DNA of 64,000 nt from Paenibacillus paeoniae. GTDB taxonomy: Bacteria; Bacillota; Bacilli; Paenibacillales; Paenibacillaceae. A program made the translations under genes and the position numbers. The stretch lies in the NCBI RefSeq assembly GCF_003388735.1, contig NZ_QUBQ01000001.1, forward strand, positions 1,364,001 to 1,428,000. The letters run 5' to 3'. Shown here in pieces: positions 18,456-27,069 of this stretch (position 1 is the first letter of the stretch; each line of letters opens with the position of its first letter). A model generated the notes under the pieces. The model was given only the letters and a program-made list of their open reading frames with translations, was not told the origin of the DNA and did no database searches.

Positions 18456-18531
18456 ACGGGAGACTGCCATTCATTTATTCAAGCTGGGCTCTTCGGGGGC
18501 TCGGCTATTTATGGTTAGGAGGGAAAGAGAC

Positions 18532-20649
18532 ATGTCAGAGGAAAAGACAGTACAGCAGTTGGAGCAAGAGCGGCTTGAGGCTGCTTTAGAGGATATAGAG
18601 GGACAAATACGGGGCATTGGACCGCGATATACGGGACAAGATTTCACGGAGCAGATGCTCGATCAGCAGCGCGAGGAACGAAAGCGGCGTCTGGAGATTG
18701 CCAGGCGTGAACCTTATTTTGGCCGCATGGACTTTCAGGAATTGTCCAATTCCATCAATAGGCAGACGGTGGTGGATGAGATTCAGGCGCTTTATATTGG
18801 AAAAGCAGGCGTAGCCAAAAACGGCGGCAACGAGCTGCTGGTTATCGACTGGCGCGCCCCGGCAGCCAGCATGTTCTATTCCTTCACAGGCGGAGACGAG
18901 CCCGCTGCTTATGAGTCGCCGGATGGTGAAGTGACGGGTTATGTGCACTTGAAGCGAAACTTTATGATTCGCAGCGGGGAGATCGCCCGTTTGGTGGATA
19001 GCTATGTCCGTGGCCAGGAGGAAGGTGCGATGTCGGATGAATTTCTGTTGTTCCGACTGGGCGAGAATAAGGACAACAAGCTTCGTGATATCGTCTCGAC
19101 CATACAAGGAGAGCAGGATCGCATCATTCGGGCAGAACGTGGCAAAGCCTTGTTTATTCAAGGGGTTGCAGGTAGTGGCAAGACGACCGTTGCGCTCCAT
19201 CGGCTGGCGTTTCTGCTTTATCAATATGAAGGAAGAATTCGGGCGGAGCGGATGATGATCTTCGCGCCGAACCGAATGTTCCTCGATTATATTTCCGGTG
19301 TCCTGCCGGAGCTAGGCGTTGGGGACATCGGACAAACCACATTCAGCGATTGGGCTGTTGAGCTGCTTGATCATGGCATTAAGCTGGCCGATCCGTCGGA
19401 GACGATGGCCTATTGGTTCGAGGAGCCGCGCACCATGGAAGAGCTGGAGCATGCTTCAGGCCGCTGGAAGGGAAGCTTGCTCTTCAAGGAAGCCATTGAC
19501 GAGCGGCTAGCTTCGCTGCAGGCAAGCATTGTACCGACTACGGAGTTCAGTCCGCTGGACGGCTTTCTGCTGACGCCGGAGATGATGCGGGAGTGGTACG
19601 ATACGGATTATGGCGAAGAGACGATAATGGTCAAGCGGGACCGCCTTGCGAGCCGAATCAAGCGATGGCTGGAGTCGGAGCTCAAGCATCGCGGCGTGGC
19701 CGACAAGAAGAAACGGTCGACAGCGCTTGCCAAGGTGAACGCTTATGTGAAGCGTATTCCGTCCTTCACTGCCGTGCAGCTCTATGCTTCGTTGTTCAAA
19801 GGTAAAAACGCTTTGCCCAATGTGCCGAAATCGATCGCAAAATCGACAGCAGAGCGGCTTGGAGCCGGCGTTGCTGCGGCCGAGGATCTGGCGCCGCTGG
19901 CTTACATTCAGCTCAGACTGTATGGACTCAAGACCCCGTTTTTCGATCACATCGTCATTGACGAAGCGCAGGATTATTCACCTTTTCAATTGGAAGCGCT
20001 AAGGCTATGCCAGCAATCAACCTCCATGACGATACTTGGCGACCTTCAGCAGGGTATCCACGGCTATGCGGGCATTCCAAGCTGGAACGAGCTGATGAGC
20101 TTATTCTCCGAGGAGCATACCGGGTTCTTCGAGCTGAATCGAAGCTACCGCTCCACGATGGAAATTATCGATTTCGCCAACATCATTCTAAGCGGCATGA
20201 CCGGCGGAGTGAAGCCGGCTGTACCCGTTTTTCGGAGCGGTGATCCCGTCGAGACAAAGGCTGTTGCAGATCAGCAATGGCTGCCGGAGCTGTATGCGAC
20301 TGTGTTGGAGTGGAGAGACAAGGGGGAATACGATACGATATCCATTATTGGCAGGACGGCGCGAGAGTGTGAGGACATTCACCGATATTTCGCAGCTCAG
20401 GGCTTGGAGGCTTCTCTTGTGCAGAGCAAGCAGCCTACGTATGGAGGAGGCTTGACCGTCGTGCCGGTCTATCTGTCGAAAGGTCTGGAGTTCGACGCCG
20501 TACTAATTGCCGATGCTGGCAGCGCCAATTACAGTAAGATGGACGCGAAGCTGCTTTATGTGGGTTGTACAAGAGCGCTTCATAAGCTGAAGCTGCTGTA
20601 CCGCGGGCAGAAATCATCGTTAATTGCTGATAGGCTGTCGCACAGTTAG
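18532..20649 (+). CDS. helD: UvrD/Rep-like helicase HelD (RNA polymerase recycling factor)
   Basis: A 705-residue superfamily 1 ATPase. The N-terminal coiled coil (residues 1-70, rich in Glu, Gln, Arg) is typical of HelD; Walker A GVAGSGKTTVALHR begins at residue 211; a later IDEAQDYSPFQLEALR gives Walker B, and LTVVPVYLSKGLEFDAV plus LYVGCTRALHKL give the C-terminal UvrD motifs. I chose ATG 18532, preceded by TAGGAGGG; the frame is open further upstream. HelD of Bacillus subtilis releases RNA polymerase stalled on DNA. It is slightly shorter than that protein. A terminator lies about 210 bases downstream. Confidence 0.9.
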   Translation: MSEEKTVQQLEQERLEAALEDIEGQIRGIGPRYTGQDFTEQMLDQQREERKRRLEIARREPYFGRMDFQELSNSINRQTVVDEIQALYIGKAGVAKNGGNELLVIDWRAPAASMFYSFTGGDEPAAYESPDGEVTGYVHLKRNFMIRSGEIARLVDSYVRGQEEGAMSDEFLLFRLGENKDNKLRDIVSTIQGEQDRIIRAERGKALFIQGVAGSGKTTVALHRLAFLLYQYEGRIRAERMMIFAPNRMFLDYISGVLPELGVGDIGQTTFSDWAVELLDHGIKLADPSETMAYWFEEPRTMEELEHASGRWKGSLLFKEAIDERLASLQASIVPTTEFSPLDGFLLTPEMMREWYDTDYGEETIMVKRDRLASRIKRWLESELKHRGVADKKKRSTALAKVNAYVKRIPSFTAVQLYASLFKGKNALPNVPKSIAKSTAERLGAGVAAAEDLAPLAYIQLRLYGLKTPFFDHIVIDEAQDYSPFQLEALRLCQQSTSMTILGDLQQGIHGYAGIPSWNELMSLFSEEHTGFFELNRSYRSTMEIIDFANIILSGMTGGVKPAVPVFRSGDPVETKAVADQQWLPELYATVLEWRDKGEYDTISIIGRTARECEDIHRYFAAQGLEASLVQSKQPTYGGGLTVVPVYLSKGLEFDAVLIADAGSANYSKMDAKLLYVGCTRALHKLKLLYRGQKSSLIADRLSHS

Positions 20650-20860
20650 CGGAGGATAAAGGATCTGTATGCCGATGTTAGGATAGGCCTATGCTTGGGG
20701 GCGATGTCCGTTGCGATTGGTTCCGCGTACGGATATGCCTCCAGAGCTAAGGGCCCAATGCTCATTATTCATGAACAAGTGAAGTGATAACTGCAGCGAA
20801 ATCATATACACCATGACCCAGTTACGTCACGACTCTGTTTCTACTGACCCGTTATCTCTA

Positions 20861-20888
20861 GCCGAAAACCATCATTTTCGGCGTTTTT
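20861..20888 (+). terminator. Intrinsic terminator after helD
   Basis: Stem GCCGAAAA / TTTTCGGC (8 bp) with a 6-base loop followed by GTTTTT. The region 20650-20860 before it holds no gene that I can support; a 27-codon frame at 20704-20787 reads like a protein tail but has no ribosome site. Confidence 0.8.
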
Positions 20889-20950
20889 GCGATAATACCT
20901 TTTTAGAAGGACACTGTTTTTGCTCATTCGCGCGTCCCTTTCCGTTTCAG

Positions 20951-20973
20951 TATAATAAAGGAAATATGTCGAG
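20951..20973 (+). promoter_or_regulatory. Promoter of the 7TMR-DISM kinase gene with a possible Spo0A half-site
   Basis: A perfect TATAAT lies at 20951-20956 and TGTCGAG, one mismatch from the Spo0A box TGNCGAA, at 20967-20973. No good second box follows ten bases later. Its placement downstream of the -10 resembles the two clear sites at 23474 and 29623, hence the tentative link. Confidence 0.4.
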
Positions 20974-21005
20974 ATTGTCAGCCGAGAGTGAGAGATTCCT
21001 AGAGA

Positions 21006-23408
21006 ATGGTAGTTCAACAGAAACGATCGATTGCTTGCAGCACTTATTGTTTGGTGATCTTGTTCGCCGTTGTGTTATTGGTCGCAGCTTCTGCTATGAA
21101 GGGCAGATTGAAGGAGTCTTCGCCTGTTCCGGTCGAAGGCGTATTGCAGTTGGGGGATTGGAACTTGCAGGAGGATGGCAGAGTATCGCTATCGGGAGAA
21201 TGGACGTTCTACTGGAATAGGCTCTTGACCAGTGATGATTTCCTTACTGATGAATCGAAACCAGGTGCTGGATCGATCGTGCGTGTGCCGCAAGCATGGA
21301 GCCAATCCAAACTTGACGGGCTGAAACCCGGACGTAAAGGGTATGCAACGTACAGGCTGCAGATCCAACTGCAGACTGCCTCCGATGTGCTGGCTTTGAA
21401 AATACCGGTACTGCCAACTGCCTATGAGGTGATGGCTAACGGCAAGACTATTGCTGAGGCTGGCAATGTATCTGTTCGAGAAGAAAATGCGGTTGCCGCC
21501 TATCATCCCCAAACCGTCTTCTTCAAGCCACAATCGACTATGCTGGATCTGATCGTTCATATATCCAACTATACGGAGCGGGATGGAGGCATGGTGGAGG
21601 GGTTCGAGCTGGGCAGCTCGGACAATATGCGGATGCTTCGAGAGCAGGAATTAGCTGGAACGATGTTTTTTTTGGGTTCCGCGATAATGATATCCCTTTA
21701 CTACTTTTATACATGGATCGTGTATGGATTCGTACCGGCAGCGTTGTATTACAGTCTCCTCTGTATGCTGGCTGCGGTCAGAATGCTGGTTATCGATCAT
21801 ATGTTTATTTTGCAGCTTGTTCCTGGTTTGTCTGTAGGCTGGCTCACGTTTTTGGATTCTCTATCTCTCTATGGCGGAATTGCCATTGCGATTCTCTTTA
21901 TTCATCAGCTTTTTCCTAACGAATTTAATCGGTCCATAATGAAGGCTCTGACGTGGGTGGGGATGCTGTTTAATCTAACCTTAGTTGCGGGAGCGCTTCA
22001 TCTCAATCCGGCGATTCGAATGGCGTTTTACGTGTATATTGGTGCGGCAGGCAGTTATATGCTGTTTATGCTCATGCATGCCATCCGAAGCGGCAGAGAG
22101 GGTGCAATGGCCAGGCTGACAGGATTGTTGATTTGTGTAATGGCGCTCACGCATGATTATTTGCTTAACTATCAGATGAACATTTTGTTCAACAAACCGA
22201 TCATGTATTATGTTATTTTTTTATTAATTTTTATGGAAATGATCGATTTTTCAAAACGTTTTTTGAAACCGCGCTTGCCGCGGCGCATCCGGTCGCCAGA
22301 CGAGCCCTCTAGTGCGAGAGAAACAGTCACCGAAGAAACGGCTGCCAAACCGAACAAAGAAGCGATGGAGCTTGCGGCAACGAAGAGCGAACAAGGGAGC
22401 AGCTCGGCGCTGCACATTCTCGCAGTGGACGAAGATAGTTGCTGGCTGAGGCTGATCCACGATACGCTGACGGATGAACGGTACAAGGTTGCATCAGTCA
22501 TGAACGGAGCGGAAGCTCTTGCACACATTGACCATTCTCGCCGTTTGGATATCGTGCTTCTGAATGGCTCAGTATCGGGCATGTCCGGCATCGAGCTTGT
22601 GCGGCGTATTCGATCCCGCTATAGCCACGTTGAACTTCCGATTGTGATGATGAGCTTTAAAGAGGGTATGATGGACATTCGCGAAGGTTTTCAGGCCGGT
22701 GTCAACGATTTTTTGTTGAAACCGTTCCATGCTCAAGAGCTGCAGGCCCGCATCGATATGTATCTGGAAATGAAGCAGCTTGCGGAGTCGGCAGCTACTT
22801 CGGAGATCGCTATGCTGCAGGCGGAAATAAAACCCCATTTCCTGTACAATACGCTGAACACGGCACTATCGTTGACACTGGAGGAGCCCCAGAAGGCGCA
22901 TGATTTGCTTCTGAAGCTTAGCTATTACTTAAGGAACAGCATCCAGATGAAGCATACGAGCAAGTTCATCGGGTTGAGTGAAGAGATCGAGCTGGTGAAA
23001 TCGTATCTGTTCATCGAAAAGGCCAGGTTCGGTCATCGTCTGCACATCGAATACGATATCGATGATTCATTGGATATTACCGTACCTCCATTAATCATAC
23101 AGCCCATTATGGAGAATGCGGTCAAACACGGTGTGACTCAAAAAATGGAAGGGGGAAAAGTTAAGCTGACGGCAAGAGCCGATAACGGATATCTGATCAT
23201 TATCGTAGAGGATAACGGAGCGGGCATGGCTATCGAACGGGTGGAGACGTTGCTGCATTCGGACAATAAGAGTGGCGGGATGGCTCTGATAAATATACAT
23301 CAAAGACTGCTGCTTATTTATGGGCAAGGCTTGTCCATATGGAGCGAGCTGGGGCAAGGGACGAAGGTAGAAATTCGCATTCCGGAGCCGGGTATGGATT
23401 GGACTTGA
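21006..23408 (+). CDS. 7TMR-DISM sensor histidine kinase with a degenerate receiver domain
   Basis: An 800-residue membrane kinase. Order of domains: short N-terminal membrane segment; extracellular jelly-roll domain (about 45-200) as in 7TMR-DISM sensors; seven membrane segments (about 220-415); receiver-like domain (about 465-590); His_kinase domain with the acceptor histidine 611 in LQAEIKPHFLYNTLN; and an HATPase with ENAVKHG and GNGAGM-like motifs (EDNGAGMAI). The receiver lacks the phosphoacceptor aspartate: the position reads LLN (Asn 520), while the switch Ser and the Lys in LLKPF remain. The ribosome site is weak. The SARP-like regulator at 24135 is the likely partner. Possibly it controls sporulation-related output, given the neighbours. 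Confidence 0.85.
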   Translation: MVVQQKRSIACSTYCLVILFAVVLLVAASAMKGRLKESSPVPVEGVLQLGDWNLQEDGRVSLSGEWTFYWNRLLTSDDFLTDESKPGAGSIVRVPQAWSQSKLDGLKPGRKGYATYRLQIQLQTASDVLALKIPVLPTAYEVMANGKTIAEAGNVSVREENAVAAYHPQTVFFKPQSTMLDLIVHISNYTERDGGMVEGFELGSSDNMRMLREQELAGTMFFLGSAIMISLYYFYTWIVYGFVPAALYYSLLCMLAAVRMLVIDHMFILQLVPGLSVGWLTFLDSLSLYGGIAIAILFIHQLFPNEFNRSIMKALTWVGMLFNLTLVAGALHLNPAIRMAFYVYIGAAGSYMLFMLMHAIRSGREGAMARLTGLLICVMALTHDYLLNYQMNILFNKPIMYYVIFLLIFMEMIDFSKRFLKPRLPRRIRSPDEPSSARETVTEETAAKPNKEAMELAATKSEQGSSSALHILAVDEDSCWLRLIHDTLTDERYKVASVMNGAEALAHIDHSRRLDIVLLNGSVSGMSGIELVRRIRSRYSHVELPIVMMSFKEGMMDIREGFQAGVNDFLLKPFHAQELQARIDMYLEMKQLAESAATSEIAMLQAEIKPHFLYNTLNTALSLTLEEPQKAHDLLLKLSYYLRNSIQMKHTSKFIGLSEEIELVKSYLFIEKARFGHRLHIEYDIDDSLDITVPPLIIQPIMENAVKHGVTQKMEGGKVKLTARADNGYLIIIVEDNGAGMAIERVETLLHSDNKSGGMALINIHQRLLLIYGQGLSIWSELGQGTKVEIRIPEPGMDWT

Positions 23409-23456
23409 GGGGGGTATTGCAAGCTCTGTTTTCAGTTTTCTTTCAGTCAATGACCT

Positions 23457-23490
23457 TATAATGAAAATAGTGCTGTCGAACTATGGCGAA
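23457..23490 (+). promoter_or_regulatory. Promoter with tandem Spo0A boxes, upstream of the 148-residue protein gene
   Basis: TATAAT at 23457-23462 is followed by TGTCGAA at 23474-23480 and TGGCGAA at 23484-23490. Both match the Spo0A box TGNCGAA, and their starts are ten bases apart, on one face of the helix. The block TTTCAGTCA before the -10 is shared with the site at 29606. No good -35 is seen. Boxes downstream of the -10 suggest repression by Spo0A, as known for the abrB promoter; this is inference. Confidence 0.75.
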
Positions 23491-23543
23491 CATCGTCAAA
23501 ATGGGCAGTAGAGCGCATGCAATACGTTTAAAGGGGTAATCAG

Positions 23544-23990
23544 ATGCAGCAACGTAGAGCAAGATTATCGGATCATGTCCCGAAAATAGCGGTTGGCACA
23601 GAAGATGAAGGAAGCTTCAAAATTGCACGATTCATGCTTTTGCTGGCTGGCCTTGTCGTAGACCAACTTAGATTCAATCGCCCAATCGATAATGGCAGTC
23701 AGATTGTCATGCCTCCTTTCGGCAAGACGTTGACGGATGAGCTGGGAGAGTGTATTCTCCATTTAATTCGCGAAGCAAGAACGCAAGGCGTGGAGCTTCC
23801 GCTGGTCGTTACGATGCTGAAGTCCGGCAAAAGACAGCCGATAACCGTCAGAGATGCATATGAGCCTGGATACTATTGGGTAGATATAAGCGACATGTCA
23901 TCCTTAAAGCCGCTTATGTACTCTATATTTGTGAAAACGTATGTCCATTCGGGCGAAGCAAGCAGCCTTAGGACGGACCTGTGGCGATAA
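23544..23990 (+). CDS. Unknown 148-residue protein under a Spo0A-type promoter
   Basis: I do not recognise this protein. It is a soluble, mixed-composition protein of 148 residues with a basic start, a hydrophobic helix at about residues 28-40 and a tail containing YEPGYYWVDISDMSSLKPL. AAGGGG precedes ATG 23544 and a strong TATAAT with tandem Spo0A boxes lies 80 bases upstream, which supports it as a real gene. It stands between the pseudo-receiver kinase and the SARP-like response regulator, so a role in that signalling unit is possible but unproven. Confidence 0.65.
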   Translation: MQQRRARLSDHVPKIAVGTEDEGSFKIARFMLLLAGLVVDQLRFNRPIDNGSQIVMPPFGKTLTDELGECILHLIREARTQGVELPLVVTMLKSGKRQPITVRDAYEPGYYWVDISDMSSLKPLMYSIFVKTYVHSGEASSLRTDLWR

Positions 23991-24134
23991 TGACGAGGAG
24001 CTCGCTGCTTAGGCAAGGGCCAGAGAGGAGTGCTAAGCGCTGAATCGCATCGTGAGAGCATTCCGGGATGCTCGGCACGTCTACTAGATCGTTTATTCGG
24101 ATTGGATGCGGCAGGGGGTTGTTGAGGTGAGAAT

Positions 24135-25262
24135 ATGAAGATCAGGGTAGGAATTGTAGATGACGAAGCTCCAGCCTTAAAGCGCATTTGCAAAGTGCTC
24201 TCCGGTTATGAGAACGTTTCGATTGAAGGGATGCATACTGATCCGGGGAAGCTGCTTGCGGAAGCGGAAGCCGGAAAGTTCGATCTGGTGCTGCTTGATA
24301 TGGAGATGGCCGTCATGCACGGATTGGAGCTTGGCCGGCGAATTTACGCCATTCGACCAAAGGTGCAGATCGTATACATAACCGCCTTTCAGCAATACGC
24401 CCATCAAGCCTTCGATGTCGAAGCGCTGGATTATATTATGAAGCCGGTCACCACAGAAAGCATGGGGAGGGCCTTGAACCGGTTTGTAGCAAGGCAATCG
24501 CTTGCTATGCCGACCAGAACGATGAAAGCGGTTATTAAATGTTTTGGCTGGTTCAGAGTCGAGACGGAAAATGGAACCCTTGTCAAATTTCGAAACTCGA
24601 AATCCAGGGAGCTGCTGGCGCTTCTCTTTATTAATCGCGGCTCTCCAGTCAGCAAAAGCAAAATTATAGAAGCCCTATGGTCTGGAAAAGATGTTGAACG
24701 AGCGCAGGTTAATCTGCACTCGACCGTTTATCAGCTTCGCAAGGATTTGGAGACGCATGGATTATTTGACATCGTAGAGCAAGACAAAGGCGAAGGCGGC
24801 AGCTATCGACTCAAGCATCCGCCTCTTCTTGATGAATGGACCCAATTTGCCGATCTATGCTCATCATACAGAGCTGAACAACATATTCGATACGCGCGTG
24901 ATGCCGTACAACTGTACCACGAGGGATTCCTGAAGGAGCATGACTGGGAATGGGCAGTTGCCGCGAAGCTGAAGGCGGAAGCTGAATGTCACGCCATGCT
25001 GGAAGCCGTCATCCGCTACGAGCTTGGCTGCGGGCATTACGCTGATGCGCTGCCGTATCTGTATCAGATGGTTGCTTCTAATCCGTATCACGAAGACTAT
25101 CAGGCCCGAATTATTGCAGCTCATCTGCTGGAGCACGATCCTCTGGCGGCTGAAGCGCATTATGATAAAATATCCCGCTTATTCCAGGAAGATTTAGGCG
25201 ATCCGCCTTCTTTTACACTTCGGCAAGTAGCTGTTAACCCGGAAAAATATATGTATACATAA
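24135..25262 (+). CDS. Response regulator with SARP-like DNA-binding and BTAD domains
   Basis: A 375-residue regulator. Residues 1-125 are a receiver with the acidic pair DD at 9-10, acceptor Asp 55 in LVLLDMEM, and Lys in IMKPV. Residues 135-230 are a winged-helix domain of the OmpR/SARP kind (NSKSRELLALLFINRG, then VNLHSTVYQLRKDLE), and the rest is a bacterial transcriptional activator domain made of TPR-like helices. This architecture is found in Paenibacillus and Bacillus regulators paired with 7TMR-DISM kinases. The kinase gene lies upstream, separated by the unknown 148-residue gene. A terminator follows directly. Confidence 0.87.
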   Translation: MKIRVGIVDDEAPALKRICKVLSGYENVSIEGMHTDPGKLLAEAEAGKFDLVLLDMEMAVMHGLELGRRIYAIRPKVQIVYITAFQQYAHQAFDVEALDYIMKPVTTESMGRALNRFVARQSLAMPTRTMKAVIKCFGWFRVETENGTLVKFRNSKSRELLALLFINRGSPVSKSKIIEALWSGKDVERAQVNLHSTVYQLRKDLETHGLFDIVEQDKGEGGSYRLKHPPLLDEWTQFADLCSSYRAEQHIRYARDAVQLYHEGFLKEHDWEWAVAAKLKAEAECHAMLEAVIRYELGCGHYADALPYLYQMVASNPYHEDYQARIIAAHLLEHDPLAAEAHYDKISRLFQEDLGDPPSFTLRQVAVNPEKYMYT

Positions 25263-25269
25263 CGTGAGA

Positions 25270-25303
25270 GAGCTGTCCTGAAAGTATAGGGCAGTTCTTT
25301 TTT
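25270..25303 (+). terminator. Intrinsic terminator after the SARP-like regulator gene
   Basis: Stem GAGCTGTCCT / AGGGCAGTTC (10 bp, two G-U pairs), 8-base loop, then six T residues. It lies seven bases after the stop codon. Confidence 0.87.
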
Positions 25304-25448
25304 ATTTAGGCTATGGTATCCATGCAACATAATGAACTCTCCCCATTGGGTGAAGAATGGAAATTCGCAAGCGGGTTATGCTAACACAGTGAATTATCGT
25401 TTATTTGTCAATAAGTCCATAACCTGCTGAACTAAGGGGGGCAGTCTC

Positions 25449-27047
25449 ATGACTACTAGGTTTAAGCGGCTGCTAAAAAAGGCTGGCCATACCAAGGATG
25501 AAATCTTTCTTCAGGATGAAGGGTTGCCGGACCAAAAGTTGAATACGTCACTGCAACAAAACGTCTCGCTTTTAAAGGGGGTTTTTCAAAACTGTTCCGA
25601 CGTCATCTTTCGTTCTCTCCCTGTTGATGGGGAGATTAAGCTGATGATCATCTATGTTAACGGCTTGATTGACGCAAATGGACTTGAAGAGATGCTCCTA
25701 AAACCCCTTATTATGGCAGGATATAATGCCCAGGTGGACAAATCTAGCTACTTTAAAGAGATTATTTCTAAGCAGGCCATCGCGATTCGAGATACGAAGT
25801 TGGTAGACCATACATCTAGAGTTGTAGAGGGTATTTTACACGGACAAATTGCGCTGCTCGCTGAAGGCGAATCAGAGGCTCTGCTCGGCAATATGTGCCA
25901 GTTTGAGAAACGGCCGATCGGGGAACCCGGGACGGAATCCGTCGTTCGAGGACCAAGAGAGGGATTCACGGAATCAATCACCACTAATATTGCTCTGATA
26001 CGGCGCAGAATGCGCAGTCCGAAGTTGAAATTTGAACCGACCACCATAGGCAAGATGTCTCAAACCCAGCTATCCGTCGCGTACATAGAGGGTATTGTCA
26101 AACCTGAAATCTTAGAGGAAGTGCGCAAGAGACTGAAAAGCATTAATACCGATGCCATTCTGGATTCCGGGTATATTGAGGAATTTATCGAAGATTCTCC
26201 GCATTCACCCTTTCCATCGATCCAGAATACGGAACGGCCAGATGTTGTTCTATCGAGCTTGTTGGAAGGCAGAATCGCCATTATGGTCGACGGCACACCA
26301 TTTGTACTCATCGTTCCTATGACACTCTGGTCGGCCATTCATGCAGCGGAGGATTACTATGAGCATTTTATCTATACCAGTGCGATTCGACTATTGCGTT
26401 TTTTACTTCTAAGCGTATCGTTTTTGCTTCCATCGATTTATGTAGCGACCACAACGTTTCACCCTCAACTCATTCCGGAATCGCTATTGTTGACCATTGC
26501 AGCCGCTCGAGAAAATGTTCCGTTTCCGACGGTTGTCGAGACGCTTTTAATGGAGGTTATTTTTGAAGCGCTCCGGGAAGCGGGCATTCGACTGCCCAAG
26601 CCAGTAGGTTCTGCAGTAAGCATGGTGGGCGGGCTAGTTCTTGGAGAATCTGCTGTACGTGCAGGTGTTGTGTCTGCTCCAACTGTCATAGTGGTAGCTT
26701 TTACTGGAATTGCTTCATTTTCTTTGCCTCGATACAATTTAGGGCTTGCTTTTCGGCTGCTGCGTTTCCCGCTCTTGCTTCTTGCTGGTAGCTTGGGTAT
26801 TTACGGTGTTGGTTTTGGAGTAATCGCGCTCCTTATCCATTTAGTGAATCTTCGTTCGTTTGGGATTCCTTTCCTGGCACCTGTTGCACCCAACCTCTCA
26901 GGGACGATGAAGGATATCTTCATTCGAATGCCGCGTTGGAAGATGAATGAACGCCCTGCTTTTTTAGTTAGCGAAAATCAGACGCGTACTCCAAAGGGAC
27001 AAGAGCCATATAAAAGCCAAGGGGCAGATAATGAAGATGTGAGGTAA
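25449..27047 (+). CDS. Spore germination receptor subunit A (GerA family)
   Basis: A 532-residue GerXA protein: a soluble N-terminal half of two subdomains (about 1-310, with the family block YVNGLIDANGLEEMLLKPL) and a C-terminal half of about five membrane segments (about 315-490, with ARENVPFPTVVETLLMEV). It is the A subunit of a nutrient receptor in the spore inner membrane. The start ATG 25449 has AAGGGGGG upstream. The B and C subunits follow in order, so the receptor is complete. The triggering nutrient cannot be told from sequence. Forespore-specific expression by sigma G is expected from the family, but I did not identify the promoter. Confidence 0.93.
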   Translation: MTTRFKRLLKKAGHTKDEIFLQDEGLPDQKLNTSLQQNVSLLKGVFQNCSDVIFRSLPVDGEIKLMIIYVNGLIDANGLEEMLLKPLIMAGYNAQVDKSSYFKEIISKQAIAIRDTKLVDHTSRVVEGILHGQIALLAEGESEALLGNMCQFEKRPIGEPGTESVVRGPREGFTESITTNIALIRRRMRSPKLKFEPTTIGKMSQTQLSVAYIEGIVKPEILEEVRKRLKSINTDAILDSGYIEEFIEDSPHSPFPSIQNTERPDVVLSSLLEGRIAIMVDGTPFVLIVPMTLWSAIHAAEDYYEHFIYTSAIRLLRFLLLSVSFLLPSIYVATTTFHPQLIPESLLLTIAAARENVPFPTVVETLLMEVIFEALREAGIRLPKPVGSAVSMVGGLVLGESAVRAGVVSAPTVIVVAFTGIASFSLPRYNLGLAFRLLRFPLLLLAGSLGIYGVGFGVIALLIHLVNLRSFGIPFLAPVAPNLSGTMKDIFIRMPRWKMNERPAFLVSENQTRTPKGQEPYKSQGADNEDVR

Positions 27048-27069
27048 GTTGCACTAAGGGGGATTGGAG

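Noticed and set aside
18586..19224. 212-codon minus-strand frame inside helD
   Set aside because: Lies opposite the coiled coil and Walker A region of helD; no ribosome site.
20704..20787. 27-codon frame after helD with a protein-like glycine/alanine pattern
   Set aside because: Too short, without ribosome site or promoter; at best the tail of a lost gene.
20813..21220. 135-codon frame overlapping the start of the sensor kinase gene
   Set aside because: It runs across the terminator at 20861 and the kinase promoter and continues in another frame of the kinase gene; no ribosome site.
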